Source of the DNA: SG-bin9 sp049323835
GTDB lineage: Bacteria > Pseudomonadota > Alphaproteobacteria > Rhizobiales > Xanthobacteraceae
NCBI GenBank assembly: GCA_049323835.1
Contig: JBMOOJ010000077.1
Coordinates: 45,665 to 109,664, forward strand
Length of the DNA stretch: 64,000 nt
Reading direction: 5' to 3'
Made by a program: the position numbers and the translations under genes. Every line of letters begins with the position of its first letter. Position 1 is the stretch's first letter. Positions 26,063 to 39,125 of the stretch are shown one piece after another. The notes beneath the pieces were generated by a model. That model was not told the origin of the DNA, searched no databases, and saw nothing but the letters and a program-made list of their open reading frames with translations.

Positions 26063-27939
26063 GGCGCTTTGGTCTGCTCGGGCCGCGCCGCCTTCTCGGC
26101 GACGGACCACCACAGGTCGGGGACGCCCGGCCCGCTCATGTAGCGAGGAATGCTTTGCGGATGACCGAACACATCCCAGTACGCGGTGCGATGCCTGGAG
26201 GAGTACCAGTGCGGCACCCAGTAGCGGCCAGCGCGGAAGACGCGATCGAAAGCGCGGCAAGCAATCGTCAGTTCCTCGCGCGTGTTGGCGCCGATGATCA
26301 GTTCGATCAGCGAATCGATCGCCGGATTGGCGATGCCCGCGAGATTTTGCGTTCCCTTGACGGCGGCTGCCTGCGACGAGAAGTACGTCCGCAAACCATC
26401 GCCCGGCGTCGAGGCCATCGAGAAGCGCTGCGGCGTCATATCAAAATCGAAATCGTCGACGCGGGCACGATACTGCACCGGATCGACCATGCGCAGCGAC
26501 GCATCGATGCCGAGTGTGCCCAGATTCTTGAAATAAGGCATGTGATGCGGCTGGAACGTCGGCTCGTCGAGCAGGAATTCGATGCGGAACACATCGCCGT
26601 TCGGCAGCAGGCGTTTGCCGTCCTTCACCGGATACCCGGCCTCCTGGAGCAGTTGCGACGCCTTGCGCAACAGCGCGCGATCCTGTCCCGAACCATCGGT
26701 GGCGGGTGGCGTGAACGGCGCCCCGAACACCTCGTCCGGAATCTGGCCGCGGAACGGCTCGAGCAGCTTGAGCTCCTCCGGCGAAGGCGATCCTGATGCC
26801 ATCAGGTTCGAATTCTGGAACGGCGAGTGCGTGCGGGCATACGCTCCGTACATGATCGACTTGTTGGTCCACTCGAAATCGAAGGCGTTGATCAGCGCCT
26901 CGCGCACCCGCACGTCCTTAAACTTCTCGCGCCGCGTGTTGATGAACCAGCCCTGCGCGCCGGACGGCGTTTCATCAGGCAAGACCTCCTGCTTGACCCG
27001 GCCATCCTTGATCGCGGGGAAATCGTAGCGCGTGCTCCAGACCCGTGCGGTGAATTCTTCGCGGAAGAGATAGTTGCGGCCGGTGAAGCCCTCGAACGCA
27101 ACCTCGCGGTCGCGGTAGAACTCGTAGCGGATGAAGTCGAAATTGTTCTGCCCGCGTGACACCGGCAGATCGGCGCCCCACCAGTCCTTCACACGTTCGA
27201 ACTCGATATAGCGTCCGGCCTCGAACCGGCCGACCTTGTAGGGACCGCACCCGAGCGGAATCTCCAGCGTCGATTCGTCGAACGGCCGCTTCTCGTAATA
27301 GGCGCGCGAGAAAATCGGCAGGCCTGCGACATAGAGCGGAACGTCGCGCCCGCGCTTCGGTGCGAACGTGACGACGACCGTCGCGTCGTCCGGTGCGTCC
27401 GCCTTCACCACATCCCGCATCTGCTGCTGGATGATGGCGTGCCCCTTGGCCTTCAGCGTGTTGAGCGAGAACGCCACGTCGTGCGCGGTGAGCTTGCTGC
27501 CGTCGTGGAAGCGCGCCTCCGGCCGCAGCGAGAACGTGTAAACGAGCTTGTCCGCCGACACCGCGACGGATTTCGCGACGAAACCATACATCGCATCCGG
27601 CTCGTCGGCGGCCCGCGTCATCAGCGACGCGAACGTCAGTCCCATGCCGGCGGCGCCGTCGCCCTTGAGGATGTAGGCGTTGAGCGAGTTGAAGGTATGG
27701 AACGACTGGTTGTAGGCGCGGCGTGAGGGAATGGTCGAAAAGGTGCCGCCCTTCGGCGCGTTGACGTTGACGTAGTCGAAGTTCTTGAAATCCGCCGGAT
27801 ACTTCAGGTCGCCGAAGATCGACAGGCCGTGAAAGGATTCGCCTGCCTGCGCGGCCGCCGCATACGGCGCCAGCGCATACCCCACGGTTCCGGCGCCGAG
27901 CACAAGCACATGCCGGCGGGTGAGCGATGTCGCGCGCAT
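26059..27939 (-). CDS. YejA-type extracytoplasmic peptide-binding protein, copy 1
   Basis: This SBP_bac_5-family binding protein has 626 residues from ATG 27939. A Tat-like signal (SLTRRHVLVLGAGTVGYAL, with the twin Arg) ends near AAAAQAG. The mature part has the family start FHGLSIFGDLKYPADFKNFDYVN and PKGGTFS. Its partners are yejB, yejE and yejF. It starts 8 bases after the end of the other binding protein gene. Confidence 0.9.
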   Translation of the reverse strand: MRATSLTRRHVLVLGAGTVGYALAPYAAAAQAGESFHGLSIFGDLKYPADFKNFDYVNVNAPKGGTFSTIPSRRAYNQSFHTFNSLNAYILKGDGAAGMGLTFASLMTRAADEPDAMYGFVAKSVAVSADKLVYTFSLRPEARFHDGSKLTAHDVAFSLNTLKAKGHAIIQQQMRDVVKADAPDDATVVVTFAPKRGRDVPLYVAGLPIFSRAYYEKRPFDESTLEIPLGCGPYKVGRFEAGRYIEFERVKDWWGADLPVSRGQNNFDFIRYEFYRDREVAFEGFTGRNYLFREEFTARVWSTRYDFPAIKDGRVKQEVLPDETPSGAQGWFINTRREKFKDVRVREALINAFDFEWTNKSIMYGAYARTHSPFQNSNLMASGSPSPEELKLLEPFRGQIPDEVFGAPFTPPATDGSGQDRALLRKASQLLQEAGYPVKDGKRLLPNGDVFRIEFLLDEPTFQPHHMPYFKNLGTLGIDASLRMVDPVQYRARVDDFDFDMTPQRFSMASTPGDGLRTYFSSQAAAVKGTQNLAGIANPAIDSLIELIIGANTREELTIACRAFDRVFRAGRYWVPHWYSSRHRTAYWDVFGHPQSIPRYMSGPGVPDLWWSVAEKAARPEQTKAP

Positions 27940-27947
27940 GTCGTTCG

Positions 27948-29846
27948 TCAAGAGCGCCCGCCTGTCTTCGCGGCCTTGGCGGAATCGTACCACCAGAGCG
28001 CCGGCCAGCCGGAGCGCGCGAACTTCGCCAGCGGCTCGGCGTGGCTGAACCGGTCCCAGCGCGCGGTGCGCAGGAACCCGTAGGTGAATTGCGGCACGAC
28101 GTAGTAGTTCCACAACAGCACGCGATCGAGCGCCTTCGTTGCCGCGACCAGGGTCGGGCGGTCCTTGGCGAAGATGATCTTGTCGATCAGCGCATCGACC
28201 GCCGGATGCTTGATGCCGACGAGATTGCGCGAGCCGGGCCGGTCGGCCGCCGCCGAGCCCCAGAAATCGCGCTGCTCGTTTCCGGGCGACAGCGACTGCC
28301 CCCAGTTGGCGGTGATGATGTCGAAATCGAAGTTGCGGACCCGGTTCTCGTACTGCGCGTCGTCGACGCGGCGGACCGTAACCGTGACGCCGAGCCGCTC
28401 CAGCGCCGGCTTGTAGAACAGCGCGATGCGCTCCGACGGCGGGCTTTCGATCAGGAACTCGACCGCCAGCGGCTTGCCGTCCTTGACCAGCTTCTGATTG
28501 ACGACCTCGTAGCCGGCTTCTTTCAGCAGGCGCGTCGCTGTCCGCAAACTGTTGCGGACGTTCTCGGGATTGCCGTTGACCGGATTCTCATACGGCTTCG
28601 ACATGATCTCCGGCGGAATGTGCTCGTAGACCTCTTGCAGGAACGGCACTTCGGCGCCCTGCGGCACGCCCGTCGCGGCAAGCTCGGTGCCCTCGAAGTA
28701 GCTGCTGATGCGGCGGTACTGCCCATAGAACAGCTGCTTGTTCATCTCCTCGAAATCGAAGGCATAGTTGAACGCGCGGCGGACGCGCTTGTCCTTGAAC
28801 ATCTCGCGGCGGATGTTGAGCACGAACGCCTGCATGCCGCCGGCGTCGTTGATCTTGAACTCTTCCTTCAGCACACGCTTCTCGGTCGCCGCCGGAAAGT
28901 CGTAGGCCGTCGCCCATTGCTTCGCCGAGTTTTCGTTGATCCAGTCGGCCTGGTCGGCCTTGAAGGCTTCGAGCGCGACCGTGTTGTCGCGGAAATATTC
29001 GTAGCGCAGCTCGTCGAAATTATACTGGCCGATGCGGACCGGCAGCTTCTCGCCCCAGTAATCCTTCACCCGCTCGAGCGTGATCGAGCGGCCGGCAACG
29101 AAGTCCTTGACCCGATAGGGACTGGAGCCGAGCGGCTTTTCCAGCGTGGTCGCGCTGATGTCGCGCTTGCGGCCTTCGGCGTCCGTGCCTTCCCACCAGT
29201 GCTTCGGCAGCACCGGAAGCTGCCCGACGATTTGCGGCAGCTCGCGGTTGCCGGGCGCATCGAACGTGAACTTCACGTCGCGCTCGCCGGACTTTTCGGC
29301 CTTCACGACGTGACTATAGTACGCGCCCAGACTCGGATTGAGTTTCTTGAAGCTGTCGAATGAGAAGATCACGTCGTCCGGCGTCACCGGCTTGCTGTCG
29401 TGCCAGCGCGCTTCCTTGCGCAGACGATAGATCACCCAGGAATAGTCGGCGGGGTGGGAGACGCTTTCGGCGAGCAGCCCGTACTCGGTCGACACTTCGT
29501 CCTGCGACTGGACCATCAGCGTTTCGTAGACCAGCGCGGACGCGCCGCCGTAGGCGCCCTTCACCCCGGCGACGACGCGGTTGAAACTGTCGAACGTGCC
29601 GATGGAAATCTGCCGCGCGATGCCGCCCTTCGGCGCGTCCGGATTGACATAGTCGAAGCGAGCGAACCCGGCCGGATATTTCACCTCACCGAACAGCGAC
29701 AGCGCATGATACCAGGGTGCTTCGGTTGCTGCGGCAGCTTGAGCCTGCGCGGTTGCGATCAGCGGGCTGCTCGCTGCCGGGACAACTATCGGCGCGGCTG
29801 CGACCGCGGCGCCAGTTTGCAGAAAACGTCGTCGGGAAATGCTCAA
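27948..29846 (-). CDS. YejA-type extracytoplasmic peptide-binding protein, copy 2
   Basis: The first gene of the operon, 632 residues. The Tat signal is MSISRRRFLQTGAAVAAAP. The mature part resembles copy 1 (YHALSLFGEVKYPAGFARFDYVN, PKGGIARQ). Having two binding proteins for one transporter suggests either a broader substrate range or different affinities. Substrates in the family are oligopeptides, including microcin C-type peptides. Confidence 0.9.
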   Translation of the reverse strand: MSISRRRFLQTGAAVAAAPIVVPAASSPLIATAQAQAAAATEAPWYHALSLFGEVKYPAGFARFDYVNPDAPKGGIARQISIGTFDSFNRVVAGVKGAYGGASALVYETLMVQSQDEVSTEYGLLAESVSHPADYSWVIYRLRKEARWHDSKPVTPDDVIFSFDSFKKLNPSLGAYYSHVVKAEKSGERDVKFTFDAPGNRELPQIVGQLPVLPKHWWEGTDAEGRKRDISATTLEKPLGSSPYRVKDFVAGRSITLERVKDYWGEKLPVRIGQYNFDELRYEYFRDNTVALEAFKADQADWINENSAKQWATAYDFPAATEKRVLKEEFKINDAGGMQAFVLNIRREMFKDKRVRRAFNYAFDFEEMNKQLFYGQYRRISSYFEGTELAATGVPQGAEVPFLQEVYEHIPPEIMSKPYENPVNGNPENVRNSLRTATRLLKEAGYEVVNQKLVKDGKPLAVEFLIESPPSERIALFYKPALERLGVTVTVRRVDDAQYENRVRNFDFDIITANWGQSLSPGNEQRDFWGSAAADRPGSRNLVGIKHPAVDALIDKIIFAKDRPTLVAATKALDRVLLWNYYVVPQFTYGFLRTARWDRFSHAEPLAKFARSGWPALWWYDSAKAAKTGGRS

Positions 29847-30156
29847 GCAGCGGGCCTCGTCATCGTGGTGAGTGACATCGTACGCGACTGAAGATACGAA
29901 CGAAAACGAGAAACAGCGTCAAAACGGATTATGTCGGTTTTTCGGTGCGATGCCACCCCGTTTCGGCCAGCGTTGCGACGAAACGCCCTATCACCGTCCA
30001 TCGGACATAATCCCGGAACCGCCTGTGCCGGAGGATGATTCCGATTCGGCGGCGCTGCAATCGCGCGCGGCTCGCGCAAACTTGAACGTCAAACGAAAAC
30101 GGCCGGACCATCGCTGGTCCGGCCGCCGGTTAATCTAAAATTTCGGCAATGATCGC
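29847..30156. other. non-coding region upstream of the yej operon, with cycM terminator
   Basis: This 310-base gap holds the promoter of the leftward yej-type operon and, at its right end, the terminator of the cytochrome gene. Open frames on both strands here lack ribosome sites and run through the terminator hairpin, so they are not called. No operator is recognised. Confidence 0.5.
30091..30125 (-). terminator. Rho-independent terminator after cycM
   Basis: Stem CGGCCGGACCA (30100-30110), loop TCGC, stem TGGTCCGGCCG (30115-30125). On the minus strand it is followed by TTTTCGTTT. Confidence 0.85.
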
Positions 30157-30708
30157 TTACTTCTTTTCCGCGACCGGACGCGGCGCCGGATTGTCCGACA
30201 AAGTCCGGAGGTAATCGATCACGTCGGCGCGCTCGCTGTCCTTGCTGATGCCAGCGAAGGCCATATTGGTGCCGGGAATGTAGCCCTTCGGCGAGAGCAA
30301 GAACTTGTTCAGGCCGTCGAAGTCCCATTTGCCGGGCTTCGCCTTGATGCCCGCTGAATAGTTGAATCCGGCAACGCCACCGTGCTCGCGGTTGACGACA
30401 CCGAACAGGTTCGGGCCGACGCGGTTCGGGCCGCCTTTGTCGAAGGTGTGGCAGGCCGCGCATTTCTTGGCGGCGGTCGCGCCGCGCTCGGCGGAAGCGC
30501 TCGCGAGCAGTTGCTCGATCGGCGCCGCGGGCGCCGCCGGCGCAGCCGGGCCGCCGCCCTTGTCGGCCTCCTTGGCCACGATTTCGAAGCCGGGCTTTTC
30601 AATCTTGCCGTGCGAGAAAATGGCTCCGGCCGCGATGTTGGTGACCAGCAGGGTCAGGCACGTTGCCAGCACCGCGCCCATGATCTTGTTGAGTTCGAAG
30701 GAGTCCAT
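30157..30708 (-). CDS. cycM: CycM-like membrane-anchored class I cytochrome c
   Basis: This cytochrome carries electrons from the bc1 complex to the aa3 oxidase at the periplasmic face of the membrane. It has 183 residues with an uncleaved N-terminal anchor (MGAVLATCLTLLVTNIAAGA), an Ala/Pro-rich linker, the haem site CAACH at about 83-87 (KKCAACHTFDKGGPNRVGPN) and Met ligand in YIPGTNMAFAGI. It is divergent from kdsB. The symbol rests on the anchor plus class I layout and on synteny that I recall for this group. Confidence 0.88.
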   Translation of the reverse strand: MDSFELNKIMGAVLATCLTLLVTNIAAGAIFSHGKIEKPGFEIVAKEADKGGGPAAPAAPAAPIEQLLASASAERGATAAKKCAACHTFDKGGPNRVGPNLFGVVNREHGGVAGFNYSAGIKAKPGKWDFDGLNKFLLSPKGYIPGTNMAFAGISKDSERADVIDYLRTLSDNPAPRPVAEKK

Positions 30709-30913
30709 AACGGCTCAGGCTCCAGCCAGATGAGAAGAGCGGACCGGTTGACCGGCCCATTTGGATTGCGCCCACGCGACGCACGGTGCGCCGCGGTAAT
30801 GACAGGCCGATGAGATAACGGTTTGCCCCTGCTCTGGCAACCCGTATAACCGCGCCAGCCGTTGAAAACACCCGCTAATTCCTCATCATTCTCAGCCGCT
30901 TGCGCCCTCGCCG

Positions 30914-31666
30914 ATGCCCGTGTCCGATACCCTCGTCCTGATCCCGGCCCGGATGGCGGCGACCCGCCTTCCCGGCAAGCCATTGAAGGATATCAATGGC
31001 CTGCCGATGATCGTGCACGTCATGCGGCGGGCGGCGGAGGCGGCGGTGGGCCGCGTGGCGGTCGCAACCGATTCGCCGGAGATCGCGGCGGCGGTCGAGG
31101 CCCACGGCGGCGAAGCGGTCATGACCCGCGCCGACCATCCCTCGGGGTCCGACCGGATTTTCGAGGCGCTGGGCAGGATCGACGGCGACGGACGCATCGC
31201 CACCGTCATCAACGTGCAGGGCGACCTGCCGACGATCGCCCCGCAGGATGTGCGCGCCGTGGTGACGCCGTTCGCCGATCCTGCGGTTGATATTTCGACC
31301 TTGGCCGCGCTGATCCGCAAGGACGAGGAGCACACCAACCCGAACGTGGTGAAACTCGTCGGCACGTCCGTTGGGGCAAGCCGCCTGCGCGCCCTCTACT
31401 TCACCCGCGCGACCGCACCCGCCAATGAGGGCCCGCGCTATCACCATATCGGCCTCTACGCCTATCGCCGCGCGGCGCTGACCCGCTTTGTCGCTCTCGC
31501 CCCCTCGCCGCTGGAGAGGCGCGAGAAACTCGAGCAGCTCCGGGCGCTGGAAGCCGGCATGCGGATCGACGCAATGATCGTTGACTCGGTGCCGCTGGGG
31601 GTCGATACGCCTGACGACCTTGAGACGGCCCGCCGCATGCTTTCAGGCAGCCCCTCGCCACGATAA
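30914..31666 (+). CDS. kdsB: 3-deoxy-manno-octulosonate cytidylyltransferase
   Basis: This enzyme activates Kdo with CTP to CMP-Kdo for lipopolysaccharide core synthesis in the cytoplasm. It has 250 residues with the family start LVLIPARMAATRLPGKPLKD, TRADHPSGSDRIFEA and VQGDLPTI, and YHHIGLYAYRRAAL. The length is normal. It lies 7 bases upstream of pheA, probably in one transcript. Confidence 0.93.
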   Translation: MPVSDTLVLIPARMAATRLPGKPLKDINGLPMIVHVMRRAAEAAVGRVAVATDSPEIAAAVEAHGGEAVMTRADHPSGSDRIFEALGRIDGDGRIATVINVQGDLPTIAPQDVRAVVTPFADPAVDISTLAALIRKDEEHTNPNVVKLVGTSVGASRLRALYFTRATAPANEGPRYHHIGLYAYRRAALTRFVALAPSPLERREKLEQLRALEAGMRIDAMIVDSVPLGVDTPDDLETARRMLSGSPSPR

Positions 31667-31673
31667 CGAGCCC

Positions 31674-32519
31674 ATGATGAAAATCGCCTTCCAGGGAGAG
31701 CTTGGCGCCAACTCCCATCTCGCCATTTCCGAAGCCTACCCAGACGCAGAAGCGCTGCCGTGCGCGACGTTCGAGGATGCGCTCGCGGCCATCACCAATG
31801 GCGACGCCGACCTCGGCATGATCCCGATCGAGAACTCGGTCGCCGGCCGCGTCGCCGACATCCATCATCTCCTGCCGCACTCCGGGCTTTTTATCGTCGG
31901 CGAATGGTTTCTGCCGATCCGCCATCAGCTGATGGGTGTGCGCGGCGCCAAGCTCGGCGACATCAAGACGGTCGAGAGCCACGTGCATGCGCTCGGCCAG
32001 TGCCGCAACATCATCCGCAAGCTGAAGATCAGACCGATCGTCGCCGGCGATACCGCGGGCTCCGCGCGCATCATCTCCGAACGCGGCGACAAGAGCGCCG
32101 CATCGATCGCATCGCGCCTTGCCGCGCAGATCTACGATCTCGACATTCTGGCCGAGGACATCGAGGACGAAGCGCACAACACCACGCGCTTCGTCGTTCT
32201 CGCGCGCGAGCCGAAATGGGCGGCGCAGGGTTCGGGGCCGCTGGTCACGACTTTTGTTTTCAACGTGCGCAACCTGCCGGCCGCGCTCTACAAGGCGCTC
32301 GGCGGCTTCGCCACCAACAACGTCAACATGACCAAGCTCGAAAGCTACATGGTGGACGGCAATTTCTTCGCCACGCAGTTTTATTCAGACGTCGACGGCC
32401 ACCCCGACGACCGCGGGCTCGCATTCGCGCTGGAAGAGCTGAAGTTCTTCTCGAAGGAATTCCGCATCATCGGCGTCTATCCGGCGCACCCGTTCCGGCA
32501 GACGCAGACGTTCGAATAA
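31674..32519 (+). CDS. pheA: prephenate dehydratase
   Basis: This enzyme converts prephenate to phenylpyruvate in phenylalanine synthesis. It has 281 residues from ATG 31674 (a second ATG follows at once). The catalytic domain (about 3-185) has FQGELGANSHLA, MIPIENSVAGRVAD and EAHNTTRFVVLA with the conserved TTRF; a C-terminal ACT domain (about 200-275, with GGFATNNVNMTKLESYMVDG) gives feedback inhibition by phenylalanine. No chorismate mutase domain is present. Confidence 0.94.
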   Translation: MMKIAFQGELGANSHLAISEAYPDAEALPCATFEDALAAITNGDADLGMIPIENSVAGRVADIHHLLPHSGLFIVGEWFLPIRHQLMGVRGAKLGDIKTVESHVHALGQCRNIIRKLKIRPIVAGDTAGSARIISERGDKSAASIASRLAAQIYDLDILAEDIEDEAHNTTRFVVLAREPKWAAQGSGPLVTTFVFNVRNLPAALYKALGGFATNNVNMTKLESYMVDGNFFATQFYSDVDGHPDDRGLAFALEELKFFSKEFRIIGVYPAHPFRQTQTFE

Positions 32520-32556
32520 GTCTGATACCTCGTCCCGGACGCGATGCAGCGTGCCG

Positions 32557-32600
32557 CATGATCCCGAAAAGTGCGAAGCGGCTTTCGGATCAGATCATGC
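32557..32600. repeat. dispersed palindromic element, second copy
   Basis: GCATGATCCCGAAAAGTGCG followed by a core and ending GATCATGC: the same element as at 22053-22101, in the other orientation and more degenerate. It lies between the convergent pheA and LLM genes. Confidence 0.65.
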
Positions 32601-32706
32601 GCAAAAGCGCTGCTTCGCAGAGCCGGGACCGTTCCAGATTCGGTGGCTGTTACGGCCCCGGATCAGCAGCGCGTCATTTTCATGCCGCGCAGCGTCCGGG
32701 GCAGGT

Positions 32707-33726
32707 TTACGCCGCCGCGCGCGCCCCGAGCTGAAACGCCTCCGCCATCAGGCTATAGGAGCGCTTGCGCGCCTCGTGATCGAATGTCGCCGTGATGATC
32801 ATCAGTTCGTCCGGTTGAGTCGACGCAATCAGCGGCTCGATATCCTGCATGATCTTCGCCGGTGTTCCGACGAACAGTCGCGAGCGATTGCGCTGAACCG
32901 AAATACGCTCGCCCTCCGAATAGGGATAGGCCAGCGCCTCCTCGACGCTCGGCAGCGGCAGATACTGGCCGCGGTCGCGGCGCAGCCGGTTGAGATCGGC
33001 CGACGAGGCGAGCTTTTCCGCTTCTGCGTCCGTCTCGGCTGCGATGGCCGCGATCGCCAGAATGGCATGCGGCTCGCTCCGCCACGACGACGGCTTGAAG
33101 CGGGCGCGGTAGTGGATCATCGCGTCGGCGGCATCGTGCGAGGCGAAGTGATGCGCGAACGCGAAGCCCATGCCGATCTGCGCCGACAGGTCAGCGCTGT
33201 AATCGCTTGAGCCGAGCAGCCAGATCGGCGGCAGCGGGGTATCGTCCGGCATCGCCACGACGCTGTTGTACGGATGCCCGTCCGGAAACCGGCGCGTCTC
33301 CCACAATGTCAGTTCGAGTAGCCGCTCGAGGAAATCGTCGCCCTCGCGCACGTCGAGCCTGCGGCGCAGCGCATGCGCTGTCGCGCCGTCGGTGCCGGGC
33401 GCGCGGCCGAGGCCAAGATCGATGCGGCCTGGAAACAGCGCTTCCAGCATCTTGAAGCGCTCGGCGACCACGAGCGGCGCGTGGTTCGGCAACATCACGC
33501 CGCCGGAACCGACGCGGATGCGCGAGGTCGCGGCTGCGATCTGGCCGATCATGATGTCAGGCGCGGGACTGGCGACGGAGGCGAGGTTGTGATGCTCGGC
33601 CAGCCAGTAGCGCGTGTAGCCGAGACGGTCCGTATGCTGCGCAAGGTCGATCGAGTTGCGCAGCGCGGCCGATGGCTTGGTGGCAGTGGTGACGACCGAG
33701 AGGTCGAGGACGGACAATGGAAGCAT
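32707..33726 (-). CDS. LLM-class (luciferase-like) flavin-dependent oxidoreductase
   Basis: This is a 339-residue TIM-barrel FMN-dependent monooxygenase-like protein. It opens MLPLSVLDLSVV, followed by RYWLAEHHNLASVASPAPDI, GSGGVMLPNHAPLVVAERFKM and GRIDLGLGRAPG, typical of the MsnO8/YhbW-type subfamily. The substrate cannot be told. ATG 33726 matches the family start; ATG 33732 and longer forms are open but lack family sequence. Confidence 0.88.
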   Translation of the reverse strand: MLPLSVLDLSVVTTATKPSAALRNSIDLAQHTDRLGYTRYWLAEHHNLASVASPAPDIMIGQIAAATSRIRVGSGGVMLPNHAPLVVAERFKMLEALFPGRIDLGLGRAPGTDGATAHALRRRLDVREGDDFLERLLELTLWETRRFPDGHPYNSVVAMPDDTPLPPIWLLGSSDYSADLSAQIGMGFAFAHHFASHDAADAMIHYRARFKPSSWRSEPHAILAIAAIAAETDAEAEKLASSADLNRLRRDRGQYLPLPSVEEALAYPYSEGERISVQRNRSRLFVGTPAKIMQDIEPLIASTQPDELMIITATFDHEARKRSYSLMAEAFQLGARAAA

Positions 33727-34104
33727 GTGCATCAAGGTAGTGGCTCGGCTCATCCACACAAACGGCCCGGGCACGAAATCGGCGAATTTCCCGTGTGGCC
33801 GCGGCGCGTCTTGGCCAGAGTGGGCAGAATCTGACACCTTTATCATAGCCAAAGTTAGCCTGAAGCTCCGATGCGGCAAAATCCACCAAAAATCCTCCCG
33901 AATGCGGCAGTTTCAGCCAGAATTATCTGCCCACTCACGCTACTGCCCATCTTATTGGACAATCCAGACCGCCAGTATGGGCAGATTCCCATATCTCCAT
34001 TCCGCTGTTGGGCTGTTTTCGTTTACCGGCCTGACCTACATTGCCCGCACATCAAAGCGACGGAAATTCCGCGGTATCGGCCACGGACGACAATGCGAGG
34101 AACC
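33727..34104. promoter_or_regulatory. divergent region upstream of metF with a four-fold TGGGCAG motif
   Basis: This 378-base non-coding gap holds four copies of TGGGCAG/CTGCCCA at 33821-33827, 33927-33933, 33943-33949 and 33978-33984. Two share the 11-mer GAGTGGGCAGA (33818-33828, and inverted at 33926-33936), and 33925-33933 with 33978-33986 form a perfect inverted repeat ATCTGCCCA/TGGGCAGAT. Multiple sites for one regulator of metF, or of the divergent LLM gene, are inferred. No SAM riboswitch is recognised. Confidence 0.5.
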
Positions 34105-35010
34105 ATGGGCGCAACAGCACCGGAAACATCCCAGACGGCGAAGCGCCCCACAATCTCCTACGAGTTCTTCCCGCCGAAGACCGAGGAGATGGAGCGCAAC
34201 CTGTGGGAGACGATCAAGCGTCTCGCGCCGCTCAAGCCGTCCTTCGTCTCGGTCACCTATGGCGCCGGCGGCTCGACCCGCGAGCGCACGCATTCGACCA
34301 TCGCCCGCATCCTGAAGGAAACCGACCTGACGCCGGCCGCGCATCTCACCTGCGTCGACGCCTCGCGTGGCGAGATCGATGATGTGGTCGCGAGCTACTA
34401 TGATACCGGCGTCCGCCATATCGTCGCCCTGCGCGGCGATCCGGCGGCAGGCATCGGCACGGTCTATCGCGCGCACAAGGACGGCTATCAGAGCTCGGCC
34501 GAGCTCGTCGCCTCGATCAAGCGCCGTTACCCCGATATCGAAGTCTCCGTCTCCGCCTATCCGGAGAAGCATCCGGAAAGCCGTGACTTCGATGCCGACG
34601 TCGATATGCTGAAGGCGAAGGTCGATGCCGGCGCCGATCGCGCGATCACCCAGTTCTTCTTCGACAATGATCTCTTCAACGCCTACGTCGATCGCGTGCG
34701 TGCGCGCGGCATCACAATTCCGATCGTGCCGGGCATCCTGCCGGTGCAGAATTTCAAGACCGCAAAGAACTTCGCGACCCGCGCCGGCGCCACCGTGCCG
34801 TCATGGCTCGAAGACAAGTTCGACGGCCTCGATGACGATCCGGAAACGCGCAAGCTCGTCGCGGCGACCGTCGCTGCGGGGCAGGTGCAGAAGCTGTTCA
34901 AGAACGGCGTCGAGAACTTCCACTTCTACACCATGAACCGCGCCGATCTCGTATTCGCGATCAGCCATCTTCTCGGCTTCCGCGCCAACGGTTCGTTGAA
35001 AGCAGCTTGA
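34105..35010 (+). CDS. metF: methylenetetrahydrofolate reductase
   Basis: This enzyme reduces 5,10-methylene-THF to 5-methyl-THF, the methyl donor for MetH. It has 301 residues from ATG 34105, chosen for GAGGAA just upstream. Motifs are SYEFFPPKTEEME (with the catalytic Glu), SFVSVTYGAGGSTRERT, HLTCVDAS, LRGDPAAG and TQFFFDNDLF. The partner gene metH follows after an intergenic repeat. Confidence 0.94.
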   Translation: MGATAPETSQTAKRPTISYEFFPPKTEEMERNLWETIKRLAPLKPSFVSVTYGAGGSTRERTHSTIARILKETDLTPAAHLTCVDASRGEIDDVVASYYDTGVRHIVALRGDPAAGIGTVYRAHKDGYQSSAELVASIKRRYPDIEVSVSAYPEKHPESRDFDADVDMLKAKVDAGADRAITQFFFDNDLFNAYVDRVRARGITIPIVPGILPVQNFKTAKNFATRAGATVPSWLEDKFDGLDDDPETRKLVAATVAAGQVQKLFKNGVENFHFYTMNRADLVFAISHLLGFRANGSLKAA

Positions 35011-35023
35011 GGACATTCCTACC

Positions 35024-35103
35024 TCGTCATGCCCGGACTTGATCCGGGCATCCATCTTTCTTCGTTAGTAGATGGATTGCCGGGTCAAGCCCGGCAATGA
35101 CGA
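35024..35103. repeat. intergenic inverted repeat (CGTCATGCCCGG type) between metF and metH
   Basis: TCGTCATGCCCGGACTTGAT and its inexact reverse complement ending GGCAATGACGA flank a short spacer. Related copies are at 41947-42061, 42932-43060 and 59422-59511. It would form a long RNA hairpin between two genes of one pathway. Confidence 0.8.
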
Positions 35104-35125
35104 ACCAAAAACAGGACGCGCGTCA

Positions 35126-39001
<3,876 letters not shown>

Positions 39002-39125
39002 CCCGATGTTATCCCTCCCCCTTGTGGGGAGGGATGCGCCTCACCCCCAAAGTATCCTTGATGGGATCAACCGACGACGCACATAGTGCGTCATAGAAAA
39101 CCAGCGCCCCATCAAGAGGTGCCGT

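Noticed and set aside
27927..29363. 478-codon plus-strand open frame opposite the YejA-type gene
   Set aside because: Antisense to a binding protein with Tat signal and family motifs; no ribosome site or domain.
29872..30138. 88-codon plus-strand open frame upstream of cycM
   Set aside because: It runs through the cycM terminator hairpin, lacks a ribosome site and has no recognisable sequence.
33727..34104. SAM-type riboswitch before metF
   Set aside because: None of the conserved SAM-I, SAM-II or SAH core sequences could be found; repeated TGGGCAG motifs point to protein binding instead.
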